DNA of 64,000 bases from Parvibaculum sp. (GTDB taxonomy: Bacteria > Pseudomonadota > Alphaproteobacteria > Parvibaculales > Parvibaculaceae), in NCBI GenBank assembly GCA_017642695.1, contig JAEPQD010000001.1:2241701-2305700 (forward strand), in the 5' to 3' direction. Below, piece after piece: positions 1 through 7,767 of this stretch (the stretch's first letter is position 1; every line of letters starts with the position of its first letter). The position numbers and the translations under genes were made by a program. The notes beneath the pieces were generated by a model, which saw nothing but the letters and a program-made list of their open reading frames with translations, did no database searches and had not been told where the DNA came from.

Positions 1-1
1 C

Positions 2-1369
2 TTCACTGCCGCCATGGTGCGCGGCAAACTCGTCGAGGCGGGCATCGAGGCGGAAGTCCCGATGAACATCATTCCGCTCGGCCACCGTTTCGATCTCGGT
101 CCCTTCAACATCGAGCTGGTCACGCTGACGCACTCGATCCTCGAGCCGAACGCCCTCGCGATCCGCACACCGCTCGGCCTCGTCCTCCATACGGGCGACT
201 GGAAGATCGATCCCGATCCCGTTGTCGGCGACGACATGGACATCGCCCGGCTGACGGAGATAGGCGACGAGGGGGTCCGCGCCATCGTTTGCGACTCGAC
301 CAATGTCTTCTCGCCCGGCACCTCGGGCTCGGAGGCCGATGTTGCCGCTAGCCTCACCGAACTCCTGAAGACCTGCGAGGGCAGGGTCGCGGTCACCACC
401 TTCGCCTCCAATGTTGCCCGCCTCGAAAGCATCATCCGCGCCGCCGATGCCTGCGGCCGCCACCCGGTTCTCGTCGGCCGCGCCATGTACCGCGTCGTCG
501 CCGCCGCGCGCGAAGCGGGCTACCTCATGGACTTGCCCGAGATTGTCAGCGAGAGCAACGCGGGCTACCTCCCGCGCGACAAGGTGCTCTTCGTCTGCAC
601 CGGCAGCCAGGGCGAGCCCCGCGCCGCGCTTGCCCGCATCGCCGAGGACAACCACCCCCACATCGTGCTGGAGAAGGGCGACAGTGTCGTCTTTTCCTCG
701 CGTGTCATTCCGGGCAACGAAACCTCTATCTTCGATCTGCAGAACCTGCTGGCCGAACGGGGTATCCGCGTCATCACCGAGAAGGATCACTTCGTTCACG
801 TCTCCGGCCATCCCTGCCGCGACGAGCTTGCCCGCATGTATCAATGGATCAGGCCGCAGGTCTCCGTGCCCGTCCACGGCGAGGCGCGTCATCTCGCGGA
901 GCATGCCGCGCTTGCCCGCGAGCTTCAGGTGCCCGAACAGATCGTCATCCGCAACGGCCTCATGGTCCGCCTCGCGCCGGGCCCCGCCGAGATCGTGGAC
1001 GAGGCGCCGTCGGGCCGCCTCTATCTCGATGGCGAAGTGCTCACCGCCTCCGACGAGGGCGCCGTTCAGGAGCGCCGCCGCCTTGCCTTCGCGGGTTCCG
1101 TCTTCGTCAGCATCGTCCTGAACGGCAAGGGGCAGGTCTGCGGCGACCCGCAGGTCGTTCTCATGGGCCTGCCGGAAGAGGACAGCCACGGCGTCCTCTT
1201 CGAGGACCGCGCCTATGACGCCATCGACGAGGCTCTCGAGCGGCTGCCGCTGAAACGCCGCGGCGACGACGATGCCGTAGCGGAATTCTTGCGTCGCGCC
1301 GTCCGCGGCGCCCTGCGCCGCGAATGGGGCAAGAAAGCCCAGGTCGCGGTCGCGGTCACGCGGATCTAG
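2..1369 (+). CDS. rnj: Ribonuclease J, C-terminal part (5' end outside window)
   Basis: Metallo-beta-lactamase/beta-CASP ribonuclease for mRNA decay and rRNA maturation in the cytoplasm. The frame is open from base 2 and reads sensibly upstream of the first ATG (base 14), so the gene starts left of the window. The first ATG is internal. Visible motifs are the HTGDWK metal-site segment (about 191-208), the beta-CASP HVSGH motif (about 797-811) and PVHGEARH (about 868-891). The C-terminal region (about 1000-1366) matches the RNase J-specific domain. About 455 of roughly 555 residues are present. The next gene, mce, lies 80 bp downstream on the same strand. This pairing is common in Hyphomicrobiales. 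Confidence 0.95.
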   Translation, partial: FTAAMVRGKLVEAGIEAEVPMNIIPLGHRFDLGPFNIELVTLTHSILEPNALAIRTPLGLVLHTGDWKIDPDPVVGDDMDIARLTEIGDEGVRAIVCDSTNVFSPGTSGSEADVAASLTELLKTCEGRVAVTTFASNVARLESIIRAADACGRHPVLVGRAMYRVVAAAREAGYLMDLPEIVSESNAGYLPRDKVLFVCTGSQGEPRAALARIAEDNHPHIVLEKGDSVVFSSRVIPGNETSIFDLQNLLAERGIRVITEKDHFVHVSGHPCRDELARMYQWIRPQVSVPVHGEARHLAEHAALARELQVPEQIVIRNGLMVRLAPGPAEIVDEAPSGRLYLDGEVLTASDEGAVQERRRLAFAGSVFVSIVLNGKGQVCGDPQVVLMGLPEEDSHGVLFEDRAYDAIDEALERLPLKRRGDDDAVAEFLRRAVRGALRREWGKKAQVAVAVTRI

Positions 1370-1449
1370 CTGCCTTGCCTGGGCCGTTGATCCGGCCTAA
1401 ACATGGGATCAAAGAAACCTGAAACCGCTCTAATTCACGGGATAAATCC

Positions 1450-1854
1450 ATGCTCGGTCCGCTCAATCACGTCGCCATCGCCGTACCGGATATCCATGCG
1501 GCTGCAGAGACTTACAAGCAGAAGTTCAATGCAAAGGTCTCCGAGGCCGTACCCCAGCCGGACCATGGCGTGACCACCGTTTTCGTCGATCTCGGCAACA
1601 CCAAGATCGAGCTGCTGGAACCGCTCGGCGAGAACTCGCCCATCGCCGGCTTTCTCGCAAAGAACCCCAAGGGGGGCATCCACCACATCTGCATCGAGGT
1701 CGACGACATCGACGCCGCCTGCGAGAAGATGAACACCGAGGGTGTCACCATCACGGGCACCGGCAAGCCGAAGATCGGCGCCCACGGCAAGCCCGTCGTC
1801 TTCCTCCACCCGAAGGACCTGAACGGCACGCTCGTCGAGCTCGAGCAGGCCTGA
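1450..1854 (+). CDS. mce: Methylmalonyl-CoA epimerase
   Basis: Interconverts (R)- and (S)-methylmalonyl-CoA in propionate and branched-chain catabolism. The protein has 134 residues, the usual length for this vicinal-oxygen-chelate family, with two beta-alpha-beta-beta-beta repeats. Likely metal ligands are His7 (in LNHVAIAV), one of His78/His79 (in GGIHHICIEVDD) and Glu130 near the C-terminus. By family knowledge these match the His/His/Glu ligands of the Propionibacterium enzyme. The stop codon is 8 bp before the DUF1467 gene, so the two are probably cotranscribed. The mutase itself is not in the window. Confidence 0.95.
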   Translation: MLGPLNHVAIAVPDIHAAAETYKQKFNAKVSEAVPQPDHGVTTVFVDLGNTKIELLEPLGENSPIAGFLAKNPKGGIHHICIEVDDIDAACEKMNTEGVTITGTGKPKIGAHGKPVVFLHPKDLNGTLVELEQA

Positions 1855-1862
1855 GAGGGCAC

Positions 1863-2138
1863 ATGGACCCCGTCGCCGGCCTCGCGATCTATTTCATCGT
1901 CTGGTGGATCACGCTCTTTGCCGTGCTCCCCTGGGGTGTCCGTTCGCAGCATGAGACCGGCGACGTCACCCCCGGCACCGAGGTGGGGGCCCCGGTCCGC
2001 CCGGGGCTTCTGAAGAAGATGGCCACGACAACGGTCATCGCCGCGGTCGTCTGGCTCTTCATCGCATGGATCCAGATCTACCAGCCGATCCCCTACGACA
2101 GCATCCCCTTCATGCCGGATTTCGGCGAGGCCTACTGA
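1863..2138 (+). CDS. DUF1467 family small membrane protein
   Basis: A 91-residue protein with two predicted membrane helices (about residues 5-25 and 57-77) joined by a short polar loop. The N-terminal YFIVWWITLFAVLPWGVRSQ segment is the hallmark of DUF1467, found next to mce in many alphaproteobacteria. The start is supported by a GAGAGGG ribosome site just upstream. Function unknown. The conserved place between mce and proS or a permease says little about role. It faces the convergent purine permease gene across a 333-bp gap rich in repeats. Confidence 0.88.
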   Translation: MDPVAGLAIYFIVWWITLFAVLPWGVRSQHETGDVTPGTEVGAPVRPGLLKKMATTTVIAAVVWLFIAWIQIYQPIPYDSIPFMPDFGEAY

Positions 2139-2145
2139 GCGCGAG

Positions 2146-2236
2146 CCCGCCCCGCGCAGCGGACAAAAAAAGCAAGGTCCGCTTTCGCGGCCCGCCCCGC
2201 GCAGCGGACAAAAAAAAGCAAGGTCCGCTTTCGCGG
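2146..2236. repeat. Tandem direct repeat, 45 and 46 bp copies
   Basis: Copy 1 is 2146-2190 and copy 2 is 2191-2236. They are identical except for an A-tract of 7 versus 8. Each copy contains an inverted repeat GCGGAC...GTCCGC with the A-tract in the loop. Copy 2 runs into CCTTGC, which creates a longer stem GCAAGG...CCTTGC (2218-2242) around CCGC-TTTC-GCGG. Confidence 0.9.
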
Positions 2237-2242
2237 CCTTGC
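2218..2242. terminator. Stem-loop, possible terminator of mce-DUF1467
   Basis: Arms GCAAGG/CCTTGC enclose CCGC-TTTC-GCGG with a single bulged T. There is no long T run after it on the plus strand. The upstream A-tract becomes a T run on the minus strand, so termination of the opposing permease transcript is also plausible. The role is inferred from position. Confidence 0.45.
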
Positions 2243-2393
2243 TCGGTAGTGATCCCTCGTGTCGCGCCTTCGCAATCCTTTCCGGATCGTCGAAGTCTGC
2301 GTTCCCTCCCTAAACTTGGGCTGCGCTTGTGCGCTTTTTCCCTTTTGTGCGTGGGACTATACGCACCCTGCGGCGAGGTGTCACGCCCCTTTT

Positions 2394-2430
2394 TGCTGCA
2401 GACGAAATTTTTGCAGCATTATGCGTCTGC
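2394..2430. other. Two overlapping, mutually exclusive inverted repeats
   Basis: TGCTGCA (2394-2400) can pair with TGCAGCA (2412-2418). Alternatively GCAGACG (2398-2404) can pair with CGTCTGC (2424-2430). The left arms share bases, so only one stem can form at a time. The site is 40 bp beyond the stop of the minus-strand permease gene, so a 3' terminator is the simplest reading. Confidence 0.5.
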
Positions 2431-2471
2431 CGGAGCAACTTCCGAACGGGCGCCTGTTCCGGAATGGCATT

Positions 2472-3782
2472 TCATTGCAGCGCGAGCTTGATCGCAAAGG
2501 CGGCCGCGATGATCCCGACCGCCCAGTTGAGGTCCGGGAAGCGCCCGGCCAGCAGCTTGATTGCCACATATGAAATCACCCCGAGCCCGATCCCGCTTGC
2601 GATCGAGAAGGTCAGGGGAATGCCGAGCGCCGTCACCACGGCAGGCACGGTCTCCGTCACGTCGCTCCAGTCTATCTCGGCAAGCGCCCGCGCCATCAGG
2701 CAGGCGATCAGCACCAGCGCGGGCGCCGTCGCATAAAGCGGCACCGTGTCCGCGAGCGGCGCGAGGAAAAGGCTCAGCACGAAGAGCAGGGCGACCGTCA
2801 CCGTCATCAGCCCGGTGCGCCCGCCCGTCTCGATGCCCGCCGTGCTCTCGATATAGGCCGTCGTCGTCGAGGTGCCGAGCGCCGCACCGATGATGGTTGC
2901 CGAGGAGTCGGCCGTCATGGCCTTCCGGAGCCGCGGCAGCTTGCCGTCCGCATCCGTCAGGCCTGCGCGCTGTCCGGCGCTCACCAGCGTGCCCGTGGTG
3001 TCGAGCAGATCGACCAGCAGGAACACGAAGACGATGGTGACGAAGCCCGTCTCGAACGCGCCGCCGATATCCATTTGCAGGATGGTCGGCGCGAGGGAAG
3101 GGGGCATGTCCGCAATCCCCTCCAGCGGTTGCATGCCGAGCAGCACCGCCGCCAGGGTCACGCCGAGGATCGTTACCATGATCGCTCCCGGCACGCGCCG
3201 GTGGTAGAGCGCGACGAGGGCAACGAACCCTCCCATGGCGAGCAGTGCGCTCGTGGCTCCGACATCGCCCAGCGCGACGAGCGTTGCCGGATGATCGATG
3301 ACGATGCCCGCGTTCTGCAGGCCGATCATCGCGAGGAAGAAACCGATGCCCGCGCCGATGCCGTATTTCAGCGAGCGCGGGATCGCATTCACGAGCCATT
3401 CGCGTAAGGGAGACAGCGACAGCGCGAGGAACAGCACGCCCGACGCGAACACGCAGCCGAGCGCAAGCCGCCAGTCGCCGCTGAACTGCGGCACCACCGT
3501 ATAGGCGAAATAGGCGTTGAGCCCCATGCCCGGCGCCAGCGCCACCGGGTAGTTCGCATAGAGCCCCATGATGAGCGAGCCCGCCGCCGCCGCGAGACAG
3601 GTCGCAACGAAGACTGCGCCGAAATCCATTCCCGCCTGCGCGAGGATCGCCGGGTTCACGAAGATGATATAGGCCATCGTCAGAAAGGTCGTGACGCCCG
3701 CCAGGATCTCCTTACGGACGGTCGTCCCGCTGGCTTTCAGCGCGAACAGGCGCTCGAGCACGTCTTCTTTTCTCTCGTTCAC
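2472..3782 (-). CDS. NCS2-family (AzgA/PbuG-like) purine permease
   Basis: Inner-membrane transporter for nucleobases, most like the hypoxanthine/guanine permease branch of NCS2. The 436 residues form many hydrophobic helices, consistent with the 14-segment fold. Family motifs are visible: an N-terminal GTTVRKEILAGVTTFLTMAY segment, APGMGLNAYFAY, and a central TTAYIESTAGIETGGRTG stretch that lines the substrate site in the family. Exact substrate cannot be told from sequence. The gene is monocistronic, facing the DUF1467 gene at its 3' end. An inverted repeat (3805-3857) lies just upstream of its start, and I saw no purine riboswitch there. Confidence 0.93.
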   Translation of the reverse strand: MNERKEDVLERLFALKASGTTVRKEILAGVTTFLTMAYIIFVNPAILAQAGMDFGAVFVATCLAAAAGSLIMGLYANYPVALAPGMGLNAYFAYTVVPQFSGDWRLALGCVFASGVLFLALSLSPLREWLVNAIPRSLKYGIGAGIGFFLAMIGLQNAGIVIDHPATLVALGDVGATSALLAMGGFVALVALYHRRVPGAIMVTILGVTLAAVLLGMQPLEGIADMPPSLAPTILQMDIGGAFETGFVTIVFVFLLVDLLDTTGTLVSAGQRAGLTDADGKLPRLRKAMTADSSATIIGAALGTSTTTAYIESTAGIETGGRTGLMTVTVALLFVLSLFLAPLADTVPLYATAPALVLIACLMARALAEIDWSDVTETVPAVVTALGIPLTFSIASGIGLGVISYVAIKLLAGRFPDLNWAVGIIAAAFAIKLALQ

Positions 3783-3804
3783 TATTTCTTCCCCCAGCCC
3801 TCCA

Positions 3805-3857
3805 CGTCATTGCGAGGAGCGATACGACGAAGCAATCCAGGGCCGCTCGCAATGACG
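3805..3857. repeat. REP-like palindromic intergenic element
   Basis: Perfect 12-bp terminal arms: 3805-3816 (CGTCATTGCGAG) and 3846-3857 (CTCGCAATGACG). A 29-bp middle contains CGAAGCAATCCAG. Elements with this GTCATTGCGAG...CAATCCAG pattern are scattered in many Hyphomicrobiales genomes, from memory. This one lies between the divergent permease and the 147-residue secreted protein. Confidence 0.8.
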
Positions 3858-3941
3858 AAGAAAGAAGGAAACCAATCACGGTCGATCCGGAGTAAACTCT
3901 CCGCAACAATTCCTTAAAGCCGATGCGCGCAGGATGAAAGC

Positions 3942-4385
3942 ATGATGAAGCGCCTCACACCGTTGATGCTCCTCGCGGCCGTCGCCGTCGTGCCCCTTGC
4001 TGCCAGCGCCGAAGAGGAACTCGCGGGTAGCGATGCCCCGCGCATTATCGAAATCTCCGAAACCGACTGCCGCCACATCGCGCCCTACCTGCCGGGCGGA
4101 GCGGACTATGTGCCGGGTATCGCTGCGGACGGCAGCGCCGTCGCGCCCGCCGATATCGGCGGCGGCTATGGATACGGGCTCCGGCCTCTTTATGAATTCG
4201 ACGTGACGCTCGATCCCCTCATTGGCCGCAATCCGGCTTTCAATTCGGCCACCAAGATGACGGTCGCCCGCATCGCCATCGACACCCGCACGGGCAGGGC
4301 CACCATCGACGGTCAGGATGTCTCCGGTGTCGACCATGCCCTCGCCGAGGCCTGTGCAAGATTGCACCAGACGCCCGCGAAATAG
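3942..4385 (+). CDS. Secreted protein of unknown function
   Basis: 147 residues. An N-terminal signal peptide (about 1-23: two basic residues, a Leu/Ala/Val core and an ASA cleavage site) predicts export to the periplasm. The mature part has two cysteines (in ETDCRHIAPYLP and EACARL), so one disulfide is possible, and a tyrosine/glycine-rich segment GGGYGYGLRPLYEFDV. ATG at 3942 is immediately followed by a second ATG at 3945 and either may be used. I do not recognise a family. The next gene, 89 bp downstream, also encodes an exported unknown, so they may be related in function. Confidence 0.75.
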   Translation: MMKRLTPLMLLAAVAVVPLAASAEEELAGSDAPRIIEISETDCRHIAPYLPGGADYVPGIAADGSAVAPADIGGGYGYGLRPLYEFDVTLDPLIGRNPAFNSATKMTVARIAIDTRTGRATIDGQDVSGVDHALAEACARLHQTPAK

Positions 4386-4474
4386 CCGTTTCCAGCTGGT
4401 TCCCGCCGACTTTCGTTGACAGTCCGCGCCGCCCCCCGCAGGCTTCTGGCGGGTCAGGGCTGGGGATCTGTTTC

Positions 4475-6163
4475 ATGCTGTCTCGCTGGCGCAAGGTTGC
4501 GTTTCTCGTCGCGTGCGTTTCGCTCGTCATGTTCGGCATGAGTGCCGCCGCTCATGCCGATGCGCGCTGGCGCATCACCAAGGAACGCTGGAGCGAGAGC
4601 GACGAGAAGGCATGGCAGGACTTCGTCGCCGCACTTGGCGCCACCGATTGCTGGACCTTCGACGAGTGCATCAAGAGCCCGGCCAACCCCTACCGTCACA
4701 CCGACCCGAAGACCCGCTTCTATGTCGACTGCGCCGACATGCCTTATGTCCTGCGTGCCTATTTCGCCTGGAAGAACGGTCTTCCCTTCGCGTGGCAGTC
4801 GGCCATGCAATCGTCGGACGGGCCCGGCGGCGACATCCGCTATTCGTCCAACGGCAACGTTGTCGTCTCGCGTGACAGCGTTCCGCGCACCGCGGCGGGC
4901 GTTCCCGCGGTCCCCATTCTGCACACGCTGGTGAACGTCGTCTCCACCGCCATGTTCCGGCGCAACTCGATGGCGGACGATCCGTCGATGTTTACCGACA
5001 CCTATTCGCCGCGCCTCGACCGCGAGGCGATCGTGCCCGGAACCATCGCCTATGATGTGAACGGCCATGCCTCTCTCGTCTGGCGCGTCGAATCCGGCGG
5101 CCGCATTCTCATCTTCTCCTCGCATCCCGATCACACCTTGAGCCGCAGCCATCTCGGCAAGGAGTTTCTGCGCACGGGGCCGCAGCTCGGCTCGATCTTC
5201 CAGAAGTTCCGCCCGATCGAACTCGTCGGCGCGACGCGCGCATCGAACGGCGCCCTTGTCGGCGGCCGCATCGTTGGCGTGCCCAATGGCGAGATCGATG
5301 ATTTCTCGCTCGAGCAGTATCAGGGCAGTCCGCCCGGCGACCCCTACCGCTGGCATTCTGCTTCCTGGTCGCTCAACGGCGAGAATCTCGACTTCTACAC
5401 CTATCTGCGCGCGCGGCTCTCGAAGGGAGAACTCGAATACAGACCCGTCGAGGAACTGCGCGCCATGATGCAGTCGATCTGTTTCGACACCCGTTCGCGC
5501 AAGCAGGCCGTCGAGGTCTCGCTCGCCCGCGGTATCCAGAACACCGATCCGCCGCATCGCCTGCCGGACAATATCTATGGCACGCACGGCGTCTGGGAGC
5601 TCTACTCGACGCCGTCCCGCGACGCGCGTCTCAAGACGGCCTTCAAGGAGATGTACGATCTCGTCGTCGAGTTCATCAAGATGGATATGGTCGACGCGCC
5701 CCGCCTGAAATATGACGGTGACGATCTCCCCGCCGACCTTCTCGCCGCTTACTGGGAACAGAACGCCGCCTGCGACATCTCCTATGTGAATTCGGCGGGC
5801 AGCACGGTTGCGCTATCCCTCGACGATATCATTGATCGCCTCTACGACCTCTCCTTCGACCCCTATCAATGCGTCGAGCGGCGCTGGGGCGCGAAAGGCG
5901 GCGAGCTCGCCACCTGCCGCGACGGTCCGGAAAAGACCCGCTGGTACGAGGCCCAGCGCTATCTGAGAAACCAGATCGACCGGACCTATGACGTGGACAT
6001 GGGTTACACCGTCGAAAGCCTCGAACGAGGTCCCTGGGGCCTGCGCACCGGCAGGGGCGTCGAGCAGGGGCCGGAAGTCGATATCCGGGCCTGGCTGGAA
6101 GGGATCGTCGCGCGGCGCGGCGCACCGAGGGCCGAGATTGCGAATCCGGCCATGACCCCCTAA
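4475..6163 (+). CDS. Exported protein with NlpC/P60- or transglutaminase-like Cys-His pattern
   Basis: 562 residues with a clear signal peptide (about 1-28, ending AHA-DA). The N-terminal half carries DCADMPYVLRAYFAWK around Cys86 and NGHASLVWRV around His198, followed by HPD at about 218-220. That order (Cys at the start of a helix, His at the start of a strand, then an acidic residue) is typical of papain-like folds such as NlpC/P60 and transglutaminases. The assignment is inference and no enzyme activity is implied. The C-terminal half (about 300-562) has several cysteines and many aromatics and is unrecognised. It probably acts in the periplasm, perhaps on peptidoglycan. It sits 93 bp upstream of proS but is unlikely to share its function. 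Confidence 0.8.
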   Translation: MLSRWRKVAFLVACVSLVMFGMSAAAHADARWRITKERWSESDEKAWQDFVAALGATDCWTFDECIKSPANPYRHTDPKTRFYVDCADMPYVLRAYFAWKNGLPFAWQSAMQSSDGPGGDIRYSSNGNVVVSRDSVPRTAAGVPAVPILHTLVNVVSTAMFRRNSMADDPSMFTDTYSPRLDREAIVPGTIAYDVNGHASLVWRVESGGRILIFSSHPDHTLSRSHLGKEFLRTGPQLGSIFQKFRPIELVGATRASNGALVGGRIVGVPNGEIDDFSLEQYQGSPPGDPYRWHSASWSLNGENLDFYTYLRARLSKGELEYRPVEELRAMMQSICFDTRSRKQAVEVSLARGIQNTDPPHRLPDNIYGTHGVWELYSTPSRDARLKTAFKEMYDLVVEFIKMDMVDAPRLKYDGDDLPADLLAAYWEQNAACDISYVNSAGSTVALSLDDIIDRLYDLSFDPYQCVERRWGAKGGELATCRDGPEKTRWYEAQRYLRNQIDRTYDVDMGYTVESLERGPWGLRTGRGVEQGPEVDIRAWLEGIVARRGAPRAEIANPAMTP

Positions 6164-6256
6164 AACGGAGCACTGTTTTTTGAAGCTCCGGCGGACCTCT
6201 CGGTTCCGCGCCGGGCCGCCTGCGAAACCCGCCGGACGGCCGTTCTCAGGGTCATC

Positions 6257-7573
6257 ATGCGCCTTTCCAGATATTTCCTGCCCACCCTCAAGGAAAACCC
6301 CGCCGAGGCGCAGATCGTCTCTCACCGCCTGATGCTGCGGGCCGGGCTCGTCCGCCAGACCGCCGCCGGTATCTATGCCTGGCTGCCGCTCGGCCTTGCG
6401 GTCCTGCGCAACATCGAGAAGATCGTCCGCGAGGAACAGGCGAGGGCCGGCGCCATCGAACTGCTGATGCCGACGATCCAGTCCGCCGACCTCTGGCGGC
6501 AGTCCGGCCGCTACGACGCCTATGGCCCCGAGATGCTCCGCATCGTCGACCGTCACGAGCGCGACATGCTCTTCGGCCCCACCAACGAAGAGATGATCAC
6601 GGAGATTTTCAAGGGCGCCGTGAAGTCCTATCGCGACCTGCCGCGCAATCTCTTCCACATCCAGTGGAAGTTCCGCGACGAGATCCGCCCTCGCTTCGGC
6701 GTCATGCGCGGCCGCGAATTCCTGATGAAGGACGGTTATTCCTTCGACCTCGACGTCGAAAGCGCGCGCCGCGCCTATCAGAAGATGTTCGTCTCCTATC
6801 TGCGCACCTTCGACCGCCTCGGCCTCCGCGCCATTCCGATGGCGGCCGACACCGGCCCCATCGGCGGCGACATGAGCCACGAATTCATCATCCTCGCCGA
6901 AACGGGCGAGAGCGCCGTCTTCTGCCATCGCGACCTCGTCGACATGCCCGTCCCCGGCGACGACATCGACTATGACGGCGACCTCGAGCCGGTCATCCGC
7001 GCGCGCACCGAGCTCTATGCCGCGACCGACGAGAAGCATGATCCCACTGCCTTCGAGGCGATCCCCGAGGACAAGCGCCTCGCCGCCCGGGGCATCGAGG
7101 TCGGCCACATCTTCTTCTTCGGCACCAAATATTCGCAGGCGATGGGCTGCGTCGTTTCCGGTCCCGACGGCAAGGAAACGCCCCTTCAGATGGGCTCCTA
7201 CGGTATCGGCGTCTCGCGCCTCGTCGGCGGCATCATCGAGGCGAGCCACGACGATGCGGGCATCATCTGGCCGGACGCCGTCGCGCCCTTCAAGGTCGGT
7301 CTCGTGAATTTGAAGAGCGGTGATGCCGAAACCGATGCCGCCTGCGCTACGCTCTACGACAAGCTGCAGGCGGCGGGCGTCACCGTCCTCTACGACGACA
7401 CGGACGAGCGCGCGGGCGCGAAGTTTTCGACCATGGACCTGATCGGTCTGCCTTGGCAGCTCGTGGTCGGTCCCCGCGGCCTCAAGTCCGGCGTGGTCGA
7501 GCTGAAGCGCCGCGCCACCGGTGAGAAGGAAGAGCTCTCGCCCGAAGCCGCGCTCGCGAAGATCGCAAGCTAG
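6257..7573 (+). CDS. proS: Prolyl-tRNA synthetase (short alphaproteobacterial type)
   Basis: Charges tRNA-Pro with proline in the cytoplasm. 438 residues, the length of the class II enzyme that lacks the large editing insertion of E. coli ProRS (about 570 residues). Class II motifs are visible: the [10 protein letters not shown] region, motif 2 around [21 protein letters not shown], and motif 3 near [16 protein letters not shown]. The C-terminal anticodon-binding domain is about 340-438 (contains [19 protein letters not shown]). The start fits the family N-terminus [10 protein letters not shown]. It is followed by three stem-loops and then lolC, an arrangement seen in many Hyphomicrobiales. 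Confidence 0.98.
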   Translation: MRLSRYFLPTLKENPAEAQIVSHRLMLRAGLVRQTAAGIYAWLPLGLAVLRNIEKIVREEQARAGAIELLMPTIQSADLWRQSGRYDAYGPEMLRIVDRHERDMLFGPTNEEMITEIFKGAVKSYRDLPRNLFHIQWKFRDEIRPRFGVMRGREFLMKDGYSFDLDVESARRAYQKMFVSYLRTFDRLGLRAIPMAADTGPIGGDMSHEFIILAETGESAVFCHRDLVDMPVPGDDIDYDGDLEPVIRARTELYAATDEKHDPTAFEAIPEDKRLAARGIEVGHIFFFGTKYSQAMGCVVSGPDGKETPLQMGSYGIGVSRLVGGIIEASHDDAGIIWPDAVAPFKVGLVNLKSGDAETDAACATLYDKLQAAGVTVLYDDTDERAGAKFSTMDLIGLPWQLVVGPRGLKSGVVELKRRATGEKEELSPEAALAKIAS

Positions 7574-7599
7574 CTTGGTTTGCGAGGGACAACTGTTAT

Positions 7600-7698
7600 C
7601 CGTTTTTCGCATGCGAAAAACGGCAAGGCCGCCACGAACCGGCACAAAGCCGGTTCGTTCCTAGAGCGAAGAATTTCAAGTCGGATGTTTCCGACTTG
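7600..7698. repeat. Three successive inverted repeats between proS and lolC
   Basis: A 24-bp perfect palindrome lies at 7600-7623 (CGTTTTTCGC then GCGAAAAACG). A stem-loop at 7634-7658 has arms ACGAACCGGC/GCCGGTTCGT around ACAAA. A stem-loop at 7677-7698 has arms CAAGTCGGA/TCCGACTTG around TGTT. The first could end proS transcription. Together they occupy half of the 194-bp intergenic region, leaving about 70 bp upstream of lolC. Confidence 0.8.
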
Positions 7699-7767
7699 AG
7701 GCCCGCCGCGCCTTATGGCGCGTAAGCCAAGCCGCCGGAGGGCGGCGCCGGCGATTGAGGACAAAAA

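Larger units (their letters stand above)
2139..2471. other. 333-bp gap between convergent genes, repeats and hairpins only
   Basis: No credible gene. The gap holds a tandem 45/46-bp duplication (2146-2236), a hairpin at 2347-2366 (arms GTGCGT/ACGCAC) and two overlapping inverted repeats at 2394-2430. It separates the ends of the DUF1467 gene (+) and the permease gene (-), so some of these stem-loops probably act as transcription terminators. Confidence 0.7.

Noticed and set aside
2146-2236. CRISPR-like repeat
   Set aside because: Only two adjacent copies with no spacer between them and no cas genes.
5813-7645. 610-codon open frame antisense to proS
   Set aside because: Covers conserved proS codons and has no recognisable domain; typical antisense shadow.
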